This document shows, in pieces, positions 1 through 8,494 of a DNA stretch of 64,000 nt. Under the pieces are notes generated by a model. That model had not been told where the DNA came from and did not search any database. It saw nothing but the letters and a program-made list of their open reading frames with translations. A program made the translations under genes and the position numbers. Location of the stretch: assembly GCF_038433135.1 (NCBI RefSeq), contig NZ_JBCDMV010000013.1:1-64000 (forward strand). Direction: 5' to 3'. Source of the stretch: Luteococcus sp038433135. Its GTDB lineage: Bacteria; Actinomycetota; Actinomycetes; Propionibacteriales; Propionibacteriaceae. How positions within the stretch are numbered: the first letter of the stretch is position 1; each line of letters begins with the position of its first letter.

Positions 1-33
1 AAAAACAAAAACCTGAAGAACTCACGGAGGGCT

Positions 34-64
34 GGGGGGGGGGGGGGCGGAACCCCCCCGCCCC
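34..64 (-). terminator. GC-only hairpin after the CAP-protein gene
   Basis: A run of 14 G (34-47) is followed by CGGAA and then C-rich sequence (53-64). G41-47 can pair with C53-59 around a five-base loop, and the stem can resume outside a mismatch. It lies just past the stop of the minus-strand CAP gene. No U-tract follows on that strand, so it would be an atypical terminator. The G-run could also vary in length or be mis-sequenced. Confidence 0.4.
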
Positions 65-81
65 TGCGTTTACCGCCCGAC

Positions 82-1800
82 TCAGCCGACGGTGAAGGTC
101 TTGCTCAGCTTGGCCGCGGCATGGGTCGCCGTCGCCGCCTGGGAGATGGTGACCGTACAGGTGCCCTTGGCGCCGAAGACGATCCCACCGGAGGCGAACC
201 TGCAGACACCGGTGGCAGACATCGACGCGGAGTAGCTGAAGGCCTTGGAGCCGGAGGTGCTGGTGGCATTGAGCGGCACAGACTGGCCGACGCTCACCGA
301 GCCGGGGGCATCCCAGGTGATCACATTCGCCTTGAGACCGGTGACCTGCCAGGAGCGGGTGACCGGCGCGGCCGCATTCACCGTCGCACTGCCGGGCTGG
401 CTGGCGGTCACGGTGCAGGAGCCGCCGCTGAGGTGGGTGACCGTGCTGCCGCTGACCGTGCAGACCGCCGGGGTGGACGAGCGGTAGTCAATCGCCAACT
501 TCGCCGATGAGGTGGCCGACAGGGTGGCCGTGGTGCCGGCCGCCGCATCGGCGGGCTGCGCCCAGGTGATCACATTCGCGGCCTTGCCGGCCGACCCGAC
601 GAAGACCGAGCGCGTCGTGGAGGCGGCCGCCCAGGTGGCATTGCCGGCCTGGTCCGCCTTGATGGTGCAGGTTCCTTCCGCCAGGTACTTCACCGTCGCA
701 CCGCTCACCGAGCAGATGGTCGGCGTGGTGGAGCTGAAGCTGACCGGCAGACCGGAGGTGGCCTTCGCGCTCAGGCCTGTGGTCTGCCCGATGGTGCCCG
801 CCCCCGGCAGATCCCAGCTGAAGGACTGGGGCGAGGCGTCCTTCGTCTGGTCGAACAGGGTGGTGGTCCAGGTGTGGGCCGGCTGCACCACCCCACCCTT
901 CTTGATGCCGCTCACGGTGATGGTCAGCGCCTTGTCACTGCTGACGTCCGCGGCGGTTATGCCCGGCTTGAAGCCGACAGCCGGCTTGCCGTAGCCAGCC
1001 GCGGGACGAGTGACCTCCACCGGAACACTCTTGCCATCGCTGGTGATGCTCACGGTGGCGGCGGACATGTCGGTGGCCGCATCGCTGGCGGACAGCGTCC
1101 AGATGTTGTTGCTGGGCACCAGCGCCTTGGGCACATAGCCCGCGTCAGGCCAGGCGACGAAGGCCGGCGTGTTGGCCGGGTTGGCGCTCGGCACCGCACC
1201 GTCCCACAGCTTCAGGGAATTGCCCCGGTTGGTGAAGCCGCTACCCATCACGGTGATCCGCGGATCCAGGATCCAGCGACGATGCCCCAGCGTGGCGTCA
1301 TTGCCGGCGTCGTCGATGTACCCGTTGATCGCCTTCGCGCCATTCGAGTAGCCGAGCGCGAGGTTGCCCGTCTTGGCGGCATCCGCGCCGGCGGCCGTGT
1401 AGCACTTCCAGGTGCTGGGCGGGGTGTGGCTCAGCGAGTTGTTGGCCTCCATCATGAGCGCGGCCTGCTGCGCCTTGGCCGACCAGGTGGGGTTGAGGGT
1501 GGCTGGCGCCAGACCCACCATGGAGCGGTAGTAGTTGATGGTGGTCAGGGTGGCCGCCTGCGCGTCGGCAGAGACAGCACCGGGAGCGCAGGGATCCACC
1601 GACCCCGTCCAGCCAGCCGCGACGGCGGTGGCGGCCTGGTTGTAGGAGCGGTAGGCAGCCAGCGCCCCCGCTCGCGTCGAATTGTCCACGGTCGGCGTCG
1701 CGGGAAGCGACGCGTGGGCCGCAGGCTGGGCAGCGAGGCCCGCGACGAGAGAGGTGCCCGCAAGCATGGCGAGGGTGGTCCGGCGATGGTTGATGATCAC
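82..1800 (-). CDS. Secreted CAP-domain protein with three Ig-like repeats
   Basis: Predicted extracellular protein of 572 aa. I place the start at GTG 1800 because AGGAGAAGAA directly precedes it and a signal peptide begins there (basic IINHRRTT, hydrophobic LAMLAGTSLVAGLAA, then a likely cut after AHA near residue 31). An open frame extends 41 codons further upstream without a better start. Residues about 85-190 resemble a CAP/SCP-like domain (NYYRSMVGLAP, later GHRRWILDP). From about residue 325 to the end come three copies of an 80-residue beta-type repeat, each with a Cys pair (for example PTICSVSG and EGTCTIKA). Such repeats usually hold a domain away from the cell or bind partners. Ligand unknown. 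No obvious sortase motif, so it is probably released. Confidence 0.85.
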   Translation of the reverse strand: MIINHRRTTLAMLAGTSLVAGLAAQPAAHASLPATPTVDNSTRAGALAAYRSYNQAATAVAAGWTGSVDPCAPGAVSADAQAATLTTINYYRSMVGLAPATLNPTWSAKAQQAALMMEANNSLSHTPPSTWKCYTAAGADAAKTGNLALGYSNGAKAINGYIDDAGNDATLGHRRWILDPRITVMGSGFTNRGNSLKLWDGAVPSANPANTPAFVAWPDAGYVPKALVPSNNIWTLSASDAATDMSAATVSITSDGKSVPVEVTRPAAGYGKPAVGFKPGITAADVSSDKALTITVSGIKKGGVVQPAHTWTTTLFDQTKDASPQSFSWDLPGAGTIGQTTGLSAKATSGLPVSFSSTTPTICSVSGATVKYLAEGTCTIKADQAGNATWAAASTTRSVFVGSAGKAANVITWAQPADAAAGTTATLSATSSAKLAIDYRSSTPAVCTVSGSTVTHLSGGSCTVTASQPGSATVNAAAPVTRSWQVTGLKANVITWDAPGSVSVGQSVPLNATSTSGSKAFSYSASMSATGVCRFASGGIVFGAKGTCTVTISQAATATHAAAKLSKTFTVG

Positions 1801-2072
1801 TTCTTCTCCTGTGTTTGCGTACCCCCGTACGACCCCGATGGACATGTCCAGCTGACCACACGATGTGACGAAAGTCACTCCCTTTTGGACAGTTGACCCA
1901 TTCACTGGTGGCGAAGAATTCACCAGTTAGCCCGGCCTGACAGGGAATACCAGCGGGAGGAATTCACTTCCGGACCCAACGGCCAGCTGGCCCGACCGCC
2001 CCAACCCGAGGCAGCGCCGGGCGACATCTGCCCCCGTCTGCTTCAATCTGCGATTTCCGCAAGACGTACCCA

Positions 2073-2078
2073 TACACT
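2073..2078 (+). promoter_or_regulatory. -10 hexamer of a leaderless gene
   Basis: TACACT ends seven bases before ATG 2086, so transcription would begin at or next to the start codon. No convincing -35 is visible and there is no Shine-Dalgarno sequence, which supports leaderless translation of the AAA ATPase gene. Confidence 0.6.
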
Positions 2079-2085
2079 GCAAGGC

Positions 2086-3270
2086 ATGGATCCGATTCGC
2101 AATCCCTATGCCCCCGGTGCGGGCCAGCGCCCGCCCGAGCTCGCCGGGCGCGACGAGCAGCTGCGCGCCTTCGACGTCGTGCTGGAGCGGATCGCCAAGG
2201 GCCGCCCCGAGCGGTCGATCATCCTCACCGGGCTGCGCGGCGTCGGCAAGACCGTGCTGCTGAATGCCCTGCGGAGCCAGGCCGTGCGCGCCAAGTGGGG
2301 CACCGGCAAGTTCGAGGCGCGGCCCGACCAGGGCATTCGCCGTCCCCTTGGCGCGGCGCTGCACATGGCGGTGCGTGAGCTCGCCCACCCCGACGCCGAT
2401 GCGGTGCTGGGCACCATCAAGGCCTTCATCGAGCGCGACGCCAAGCCCGGCGCCAAGCTCAGCGAGAAGTGGAACCCGGGGATCATGGTGCCCGCCACCA
2501 AGGGCCGCGCCGACTCCGGCGACATCGAGATCGACCTGGTGGAGCTGTTCACCGACGTCGGCGGACTGGCCCAGGACCAGGGCGTTGGGATCGCGATCTT
2601 CATCGACGAGATGCAGGACCTGCGCCCCGAGGACGTCTCGGCGATGTGCGCGGCCGTGCACGAACTGAGCCAGCAGCGGTTGCCGTTGATCATCGTCGGT
2701 GCCGGCCTGCCGCACCTGCCCGCGGTGCTGAGCGCGTCGAAGAGCTATTCGGAACGGCTGTTCAAGTACAACCGGATCGACCGGCTGGAGCGGGCCGCGG
2801 CGGATCTGGCGCTCACCCTGCCCGCCGAGGACGAGGAGGCAGCCTTCGAGGCCGAGGCGCTGGACGAGATGTACCAGCTGACCGGCGGCTACCCCTACTT
2901 CATCCAGGCCTACGGCAAGGTGGTCTGGGATCTGGCCCCGGCCAGCCCGATCACCGTCGACGACGTCCGGGTGGCCACCCCGGAGGCAGAGGCGGAGCTG
3001 GCCGTCGGCTTCTTCGGCTCCCGCTTCGAGCGCGCCACCCCCGCCGAGCGCGACTACCTGCGTGCCATGGCAGAGGCCTCCGGCGGCGAGGACGACGCCG
3101 ACCAGGTGCTCACCTCCAAGGTGGCCGAGGTGCTGGACCGCAAGGCCCAGAGCCTCTCCCCCGCCCGCGACGCCCTGATGAAGAAGGGCCTGATCTACGC
3201 CACCGAACGCGGCAAGGTCGCCTTCACCGTCCCGCACTTCGGGCGTTACCTGCGCAGTCAACAGAGCTGA
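2086..3270 (+). CDS. Orphan AAA-type ATP-binding protein
   Basis: Cytoplasmic P-loop ATPase of 394 aa. Walker A is GLRGVGKT (residues 49-56) and Walker B is IFIDEMQD (171-178), in the arrangement of Orc1/Cdc6-like and STAND-type AAA proteins. The C-terminal third is charged and could be a winged-helix region. Actinobacteria often carry such solitary ATPases, but I know of no defined substrate. It has no operon partner: the gene on its right converges on it, and the two coding regions overlap by 47 bases at their 3' ends. A -10 hexamer seven bases before ATG suggests a leaderless message. Confidence 0.8.
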   Translation: MDPIRNPYAPGAGQRPPELAGRDEQLRAFDVVLERIAKGRPERSIILTGLRGVGKTVLLNALRSQAVRAKWGTGKFEARPDQGIRRPLGAALHMAVRELAHPDADAVLGTIKAFIERDAKPGAKLSEKWNPGIMVPATKGRADSGDIEIDLVELFTDVGGLAQDQGVGIAIFIDEMQDLRPEDVSAMCAAVHELSQQRLPLIIVGAGLPHLPAVLSASKSYSERLFKYNRIDRLERAAADLALTLPAEDEEAAFEAEALDEMYQLTGGYPYFIQAYGKVVWDLAPASPITVDDVRVATPEAEAELAVGFFGSRFERATPAERDYLRAMAEASGGEDDADQVLTSKVAEVLDRKAQSLSPARDALMKKGLIYATERGKVAFTVPHFGRYLRSQQS

Positions 3271-4183
3271 CGCGGGCCCGCTCCCGCCGCGCCAGCCGGT
3301 GCACCAGCAGCGCGTGGCCAAGATCGAACAGCGGGGTGGCGACGCCCACCTCCCGGGCCCGACGACAGACCCCGCCCACCAGGGGATCCAGCTCCCCCGG
3401 TTGCCCGGCGGCCAGATCCCGATGCAGGGAGGTGGTGGCATCGGCCGGCATCCGGTCGGCGAAGGCGAGGGTTTCCTCCACAGCATCGTCGAGGGCGATG
3501 CCGGCGGCCAGGCCGACGTCGCGCACCTCTGCCATGATCGCGGCCAGCTGCGGCCGCAAGCGGGTGCGCTGGTCGCCCAGCGGGGCATCGGCCAGTGCCC
3601 CGAGCAGACCCGTGGAAACCACGAACATCACCTTGCGCCACAGGTCGAGCCAGATGTCCTCGGGCGGGGGCGAGGCAATCCCGGCGGCGACGAGGGCCTG
3701 GCGAATCCTCGTGTTGCGCTCGGTTTCCGCGTTGTCCCACTCGGCGACGGTGATTGATCCGGGCCCACCCATGTGCTCGATCACCCCGGGCGCCGCGATC
3801 CGGGTGTAGACCCGCACCACCGCGGGCAGAACTCGGTCGCGGCCCAGGACGCCGGCCACAACGCCGGGCGCCTCCAGCCCGTTCTGCAGGGTGACGACGG
3901 CGGTCTCCGGGCCGATCAGCCCGGAGAGGGTGGGCAGCACCTCGTCGAGCTGGTTCGCCTTGACCGCCAACAGCACCAGATCCGCCGGGGCCAGGATCTG
4001 CGGGTCGTCGGTCACCGCGATCGACAGGGTGAGGGTGGTGGCGCCGGTGATCCGCAGGCCGTCGCGGCGCAGCGCCGCCAAGTGCTCACCGCGGGCGAGG
4101 TATTCCACGCCGTGTCCGTCCCGCTGCAACAGCGCCCCGAAATAGCCACCCAGGGCTCCGGCCCCCACCACCACGATTCTCAT
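3224..4183 (-). CDS. panE: Ketopantoate reductase family protein (PanE/ApbA)
   Basis: NADPH-dependent 2-dehydropantoate 2-reductase family, cytoplasmic, 319 aa, the usual family length. The Rossmann motif GAGALGG is at residues 7-13, the LAVKANQ stretch at 73-79, and K184 in LWRKVMF matches the family's catalytic lysine region. The frame opens 45 bases earlier, but ATG 4183 begins exactly at the Rossmann strand, so I use it; no strong Shine-Dalgarno is visible. Its 3' end overlaps the convergent AAA gene by 47 bases. Family members without a pan operon often act on other 2-keto acids, so true PanE activity in pantothenate synthesis is inferred only from similarity. The MarR gene upstream is on the same strand. 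Confidence 0.8.
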   Translation of the reverse strand: MRIVVVGAGALGGYFGALLQRDGHGVEYLARGEHLAALRRDGLRITGATTLTLSIAVTDDPQILAPADLVLLAVKANQLDEVLPTLSGLIGPETAVVTLQNGLEAPGVVAGVLGRDRVLPAVVRVYTRIAAPGVIEHMGGPGSITVAEWDNAETERNTRIRQALVAAGIASPPPEDIWLDLWRKVMFVVSTGLLGALADAPLGDQRTRLRPQLAAIMAEVRDVGLAAGIALDDAVEETLAFADRMPADATTSLHRDLAAGQPGELDPLVGGVCRRAREVGVATPLFDLGHALLVHRLARRERARVSSVDCAGNARSAGR

Positions 4184-4224
4184 GGGGTCACTGTGGCACT
4201 CGTGCCGACTCGCGGGGGAGGGGT

Positions 4225-4692
4225 TCACATCACGGCGCGCATCGCCTCGGTGGCACGGTGCAGGAAGCGGGTGACCACCGCCCGCTCCTCCTCGCTGAGA
4301 TCGGCATCGGCCTGCGCCAGGCCACGAAACATCGGCGCCAACAACTGGACAACCTCGGCCCGCCCGGAATCGGTCAGGTCAATCTGGGTACGTCGGCGAT
4401 CGCTGGGGTGCGGGCGCCGCTCCACGTGACCGCGCGCCTCCAGCCGGTCGACGATGCCGGTGGCCGCGGCGGAGGTGACCCCGAGCATCCGCGCCAGCTC
4501 GGCCGGGCCGATGTCATCCCTCATCAGGTGCCGCAGGGAATGCAGCTCGCTCTCGGAGAGCTGGGCGCGACGGGCGACGGCGGGCATGGAGGCCGCGGCC
4601 ACCTGGACGAGCTCGTTGAGGGCATCCAGGGCCATCGATCGTTCCCATTCGGGGACGACCGCGCGCACCGACTCGTGGCCACGCTCACCCAT
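4225..4692 (-). CDS. MarR-family transcriptional regulator
   Basis: Winged-helix DNA-binding protein of 155 aa. The core has the typical recognition helix (GPAELARMLGVTSAAATGIV), the wing (HPSDRRRTQIDLTDSG) and flanking dimerisation helices. Start ATG 4692 is preceded by AGGAGG at seven bases; an ATG fused to that motif is out of frame. The gene is divergent from the MMPL exporter, with about 200 bases between. That arrangement, together with a palindrome at 4836-4859, suggests that this protein represses both genes and is released by an exported compound. The panE-like gene follows 41 bases downstream and may be co-transcribed. Confidence 0.88.
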   Translation of the reverse strand: MGERGHESVRAVVPEWERSMALDALNELVQVAAASMPAVARRAQLSESELHSLRHLMRDDIGPAELARMLGVTSAAATGIVDRLEARGHVERRPHPSDRRRTQIDLTDSGRAEVVQLLAPMFRGLAQADADLSEEERAVVTRFLHRATEAMRAVM

Positions 4693-4835
4693 CGTCCATC
4701 CTCCTGTCGCGCTGGTTTGCGCCGAACACGCCATGTCAGCTTCCCAAGCTGGTCACCTGACCTCTGGGCTGGCCCCATCATCCCACCGGCCCGGGTGCCC
4801 ACCGGCCGAGCGGCTGTTGGTTCCCAGCCCCGAAT

Positions 4836-4859
4836 ATGATTAACTTTATTAGCAATCAT
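4836..4859 (+). promoter_or_regulatory. Palindrome and -10 between marR and MMPL genes
   Basis: ATGATT and AATCAT form a perfect inverted repeat separated by 12 AT-rich bases. The -10-like hexamer TATGAT (4835-4840) overlaps the left arm. Location and AT-richness fit a MarR operator controlling the exporter gene. No good -35 is seen. Confidence 0.55.
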
Positions 4860-4890
4860 TTTGGTGAAGTTACTTCCCGGAGGCAAGCCG

Positions 4891-6927
4891 ATGTCCACCA
4901 GCACTTCGCACCCCGAGACCCAGCCGTGGCTGCGTCGCCATGCCTCATCGCTGGTGGCGCTGCTGCTCCTCCTGACCGGCCTTGGACTGATTGGTGGGCT
5001 CGGCTCCGCCACCGCGAACCGCAACAGCCTTGACCAGCTGCCGGTTGGCAGTGACTCGGCCGCCCTGGTCAAGGCCCAGGAATCCCTTCCGGACAAGGAC
5101 TCCAGCGCGGCGATCGTGCTCTTCAGCAGCGACTCCAAGCTGCCCCCACAGACCATCGGCCTGATCGGGCAGAAGGCCGCGGAGCTGACCGGCCAGGCCA
5201 AGCCGCCGATCGTGCCCAGCCAGGACGGCACCGCGGTCTTCGTGCCGGTCAACGTCGATGGCGTCGGCTCGGCCGAGCTGAAGTCCGGCGTCGGCAGCCT
5301 GCGCGAGCGCGCCAAGCAAGGGCTCCCCGACGGAGTCACCGCGCAGGTGACCGGCCCGGCGGCCATCCAGACCGACCTGGGGGCGGTCTTCGACGGCGCC
5401 AATTTCAAGCTGCTGGCCACCACGGCGCTGGTGGTGGCGGTGCTGCTGGTGGTCACCTACCGCTCGCCCTGGCTGTGGCTGGTGCCGCTGACCGTCGTGG
5501 GCGTCGCCGACCGGCTGGCATCGGTGCTGGCCACCCATGCGCTGAACCGGCTGGGGCTGGCCTGGGACGAATCCACCACCGGCATCCTCTCGGTGCTGGT
5601 CTTCGGCGCGGGAACCGACTATGCCCTGCTGCTGATCTCCCGCTATCGCGACGAGTTGCGCCGGCACCACAGCCGCCACGACGCGATGCGGGTGGCCGCA
5701 CGGCGCACCGTGGAACCCGTCGTGGCCAGTGCCTCCACCGTCTTCGTCGGCCTGCTCACCCTGCTGCTCTCCGTCTTCCCCAGCACTCGGGGACTGGGGG
5801 TGGCGTGCGCGCTCGGCGTCCTGGTGGCCGCCTTCTTCGTGCTGGCGGTGCTCCCGGGCGCGCTGGTGGTCTTCGGCCGGTGGATCTTCTGGCCGCGCAG
5901 CCCCCGGGTGGGCGAGCCGTCGGCCGTCGAGGGCAATTCCATCTGGGCACGGGTGGGGCACTTCGTGGCTGCCCGCCCGGCGACGGTGGCCATCGCCTCC
6001 ACTGCGTTGCTCCTGCTGGCCGCGCTGGGCATGGGCTCGATCCGGCTGGGGCTGAGCGACTCCGACCAGTTCCTCGAGAAGCCGGAGGCCATCGTCGCCG
6101 CCGAGAGGCTGGGCCGCTCCTACCCGGCGGGCTCGGCCAACCCGATGCTGGTCACCACGCCGCCCAGCCAGGTGGCGCAGGTGACCGAGCGGATCACGGG
6201 CCTTCCGGGCATCAGCAGCGTGCGCCCCAGCACGTCGGGCAGCACCGTGACGGAACTGCAGGTGGTGACCTCGGATGCCCCCGGCAGTGCGGGCGCCACC
6301 GATCGAGTGCGTCAGGTGCGGGCGGCCGTCGCCGGGCTGCCCGAGACCCATGTGGGTGGCAGCGAGGCGCAGCGCATCGACGAGGCCGAGGGCACCGCCC
6401 ATGACCGACGGGTGATCTTCCCGGTGGTCCTGGGGCTGGTCTTCCTGGCCCTGGTGCTCCTGCTGCGCTCGGTGGTGGCACCGGTGGTCCTGGTGGGCAC
6501 CGTGCTGTTGACCTATCTGGCGGCGCTCGGCCTGGGCTGGTGGGCCTTCACCGGCGTGCTGGGCTTCGACCGGATGGACGGTCAGGTGCCGCTGTTCGCC
6601 TTCGTCTTCCTGGTGGCCCTGGGCGTCGACTACAACATCTTCTTGGTCACCCGAGCGCGAGAGGAGGCGGCTGGCCATGGCACGCGCACCGGCATGTTGC
6701 GCTCCCTCACCGCGACCGGCGGGGTGATCACCAGCGCCGGGATCCTGCTGGCCGCGGTCTTCGCGGTGCTCGGGGTGCTGCCGCTGGTGGTGTTGGCCCA
6801 GTTGGGCGTGGTGATCTTCATCGGGGTGTTGCTCGACACCCTGGTGGTGCGCACGGTGCTGGTTCCGGCACTGGCCTTGCTCCTGGGCGACGGCTTCTGG
6901 TGGCCCCACCGCCCGACACGCGCCTGA
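4891..6927 (+). CDS. MMPL-family RND-type exporter
   Basis: Inner-membrane transporter of 678 aa from the MMPL branch of the RND superfamily, which uses proton-motive force to export lipids, drugs or metabolites. It has two repeated halves, each with one transmembrane helix, a large outer loop (about residues 40-165 and 375-500) and a five-helix bundle. The paired signature motifs GTDYALLLISRYRDE and GVDYNIFLVTRAREE are both intact. ATG 4891 is preceded by GGAGG at seven bases; the frame opens at an upstream TTG without a ribosome site. The gene is controlled from the palindromic region shared with the divergent MarR gene. Substrate unknown. Confidence 0.9.
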   Translation: MSTSTSHPETQPWLRRHASSLVALLLLLTGLGLIGGLGSATANRNSLDQLPVGSDSAALVKAQESLPDKDSSAAIVLFSSDSKLPPQTIGLIGQKAAELTGQAKPPIVPSQDGTAVFVPVNVDGVGSAELKSGVGSLRERAKQGLPDGVTAQVTGPAAIQTDLGAVFDGANFKLLATTALVVAVLLVVTYRSPWLWLVPLTVVGVADRLASVLATHALNRLGLAWDESTTGILSVLVFGAGTDYALLLISRYRDELRRHHSRHDAMRVAARRTVEPVVASASTVFVGLLTLLLSVFPSTRGLGVACALGVLVAAFFVLAVLPGALVVFGRWIFWPRSPRVGEPSAVEGNSIWARVGHFVAARPATVAIASTALLLLAALGMGSIRLGLSDSDQFLEKPEAIVAAERLGRSYPAGSANPMLVTTPPSQVAQVTERITGLPGISSVRPSTSGSTVTELQVVTSDAPGSAGATDRVRQVRAAVAGLPETHVGGSEAQRIDEAEGTAHDRRVIFPVVLGLVFLALVLLLRSVVAPVVLVGTVLLTYLAALGLGWWAFTGVLGFDRMDGQVPLFAFVFLVALGVDYNIFLVTRAREEAAGHGTRTGMLRSLTATGGVITSAGILLAAVFAVLGVLPLVVLAQLGVVIFIGVLLDTLVVRTVLVPALALLLGDGFWWPHRPTRA

Positions 6928-7039
6928 TTCATCACTAGACCGGGTTGTTTGTCCGTGTTTACCGTCGATCCGCGTCCATGATTTCATCAGCGCATTCAGC
7001 CGGGCTACAGGTCAGGCAGTATGGAGCGTGCCCCGCGGA

Positions 7040-7069
7040 TTGGGGCACCGCCACCCCGCAACCTAGAAT
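7040..7069 (+). promoter_or_regulatory. Leaderless promoter of the small membrane protein gene
   Basis: TTGGGG (7040-7045), an 18-base spacer and TAGAAT (7064-7069) stand seven bases before ATG 7077. This is the clearest -35/-10/start combination in the window and implies a leaderless message. Confidence 0.65.
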
Positions 7070-7076
7070 GGGACGC

Positions 7077-7466
7077 ATGATCGAGTCGCGTGACTGGACC
7101 CTGGTCGACCCCCCGGTCGACGGGTTGTCGTGCGACCGCTGGGCGGAACCGAACACCCCCCACCGGATCCCGATCGTGCTGGCCCTGGTCACCGTCGTGC
7201 TCTTCGGCATCGGATGCACGATGCTCGGCGCCGTTGCCGCCCGCACCGCTCATCCCTGCCTGAACGGCTGCTCGCCGCTGGCGATGGACCTGCTGGCCCT
7301 TCGCCTGATGACCTGGGGCCCCGCCGCCGTGAGTGCAGTGTCTTGCCTCATCACCCTGTGGCGCGCGAGCAATGGACGCAACCAGCCGTGGATCTGCTCA
7401 GTGCTGGGCTGCGTGGGCGGAGTCGCCTGCGTGGCCATCGGCTCGGCCATGCTCGGGATCTTCTGA
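7077..7466 (+). CDS. Small three-helix membrane protein, function unknown
   Basis: A 129-aa protein with a 35-residue polar N-terminus and three predicted membrane segments (around VLALVTVVLFGIGC, AAVSAVSCLITLW and VLGCVGGVACVAIG). Six cysteines lie in or near the membrane part, including the CLNGC pair. I do not recognise a family. The start is ATG 7077, which sits seven bases after a TAGAAT hexamer; the frame is open further upstream but has no better start. Its stop overlaps the next start (TGATG), so it is translationally coupled to the fructosamine-kinase-like gene. Confidence 0.6.
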   Translation: MIESRDWTLVDPPVDGLSCDRWAEPNTPHRIPIVLALVTVVLFGIGCTMLGAVAARTAHPCLNGCSPLAMDLLALRLMTWGPAAVSAVSCLITLWRASNGRNQPWICSVLGCVGGVACVAIGSAMLGIF

Positions 7467-8254
7467 TGGCCGGTGCTGCTCGGCAGCGCCGCGCCCCGCA
7501 CGGACTGCGCGAATGGCGCATGGCCGGCCTGGCCTGGTTGGACGAGGCCGAGGGCGGGGCGAAGGTGCTGGTGCGCCGCCCCCGCCCCCACACGAGCTCA
7601 CCCATCCACCCGATCACCGCCAAGAATGCCGAGCGCTTCGGGCGGGCCCTGGCCCGTACCCACCGGGCCGGCGCTCCCGGCTTCGGAGCCGCACCGCCGG
7701 GGTGGAAGGGGGATGGCTTCTTTGGCAAGGACCCGCTGCCGATGCCTTCAGCCGATGCCCTGCCCACCAGCTGGGGCAGCTTCTATGCCACCTACCGACT
7801 GCTGCCGGCTGCCCGTCAGTCCCTCGCCCGCGGCGGCATCGACTCCACCTCCATGGAGCAGATCGAACGGCTGTGCGCCCTGCTGTCGGCCGGCGCCTTC
7901 GACGACTCCCGCCCCGCCTCCCGAATCCACGGCGACCTGTGGATCCGCAACCTCGTCCAGACCCGCAAGGGCTTTGCGATGACCAGCCCGTCCGCCCACG
8001 GTGGCCACGCCGAGACCGATCTGGCCACCCTCCGGCTGTCCGGGGCACCCTTCCTGGAGTTGATCGAGGGCGCCTGGGCCGAGGAATATCAGCCCGTCGG
8101 GGACTGGCGGGCCCGCACGGAGTTGCACCAGTTGCACACCATGCTGGTTCACCCGGCGCTGTTCGCCAACCCGCCGCGTCGCAGCTACTACGAGGGCCGG
8201 ATGCCGCACCAGGCCGGCGAGATCGCCGAATCGTACGCCAACAAGCACCGCTGA
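7466..8254 (+). CDS. Fructosamine kinase family protein
   Basis: Cytoplasmic 262-aa kinase-fold protein of the fructosamine/ketosamine-3-kinase family, which phosphorylates sugar adducts on amines and so helps repair glycation. The APH-type catalytic motif HGDLWIRN is at residues 155-162, and the HAETDLATL stretch after it corresponds to the metal-binding D region. It is slightly shorter than typical members at the N-terminus. ATG 7466 overlaps the preceding stop, indicating coupling with the small membrane protein. It is followed by a long hairpin repeat and a strong stem-loop before the convergent FMN-reductase gene. Substrate is inferred from family only. Confidence 0.83.
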   Translation: MAGAARQRRAPHGLREWRMAGLAWLDEAEGGAKVLVRRPRPHTSSPIHPITAKNAERFGRALARTHRAGAPGFGAAPPGWKGDGFFGKDPLPMPSADALPTSWGSFYATYRLLPAARQSLARGGIDSTSMEQIERLCALLSAGAFDDSRPASRIHGDLWIRNLVQTRKGFAMTSPSAHGGHAETDLATLRLSGAPFLELIEGAWAEEYQPVGDWRARTELHQLHTMLVHPALFANPPRRSYYEGRMPHQAGEIAESYANKHR

Positions 8255-8296
8255 GCGCCCGCCGTCACCACCACAGGTGCTGGATCCGGGGGCTGC

Positions 8297-8387
8297 ATTC
8301 CGAGAATCGACCCGGGACTCGCCTTGCCCGGGGTTGGCCCGCGTGCACTCGCCGAAATAGTCGAATCTGGTGGGCGATTCTCGCAAG
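8297..8387 (+). repeat. Long-hairpin element, family A copy 1
   Basis: TTCCGAGAATCGACCC at 8298-8313 pairs with GGGCGATTCTCGCAA (8372-8386): nine uninterrupted pairs (CGAGAATCG with CGATTCTCG), then TT/AA beyond a mismatch. The left arm and an internal GCCGAAAT (8351-8358) recur in the element at 23518-23618, in the same orientation. It lies between convergent genes. No coding potential. Confidence 0.6.
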
Positions 8388-8408
8388 GACCTGTTCGTGA
8401 GATGCACG

Positions 8409-8454
8409 CGACCCCACCGGAGGCTCGGACGATGCCGGTCTTCCGGTGGGGTCG
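8409..8454. terminator. Stem-loop between convergent genes
   Basis: CGACCCCACCGGA (8409-8421) and TCCGGTGGGGTCG (8442-8454) form a perfect 13-bp stem with a 20-base loop. It sits between the ends of the fructosamine-kinase-like gene and the convergent FMN-reductase gene, where it could end both transcripts. There is no T-tract on either side. Confidence 0.55.
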
Positions 8455-8494
8455 GGTGCGTGATCGGCAGGAGGGCCGGGATCAGCGCAGGTGG

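Noticed and set aside
4945..6987. Long minus-strand open frame opposite the MMPL gene (about 680 codons)
   Set aside because: Composition is Gln/His/Arg/Gly-rich low complexity, as expected from the antisense of a GC-rich gene, and the plus strand encodes a clear MMPL transporter.
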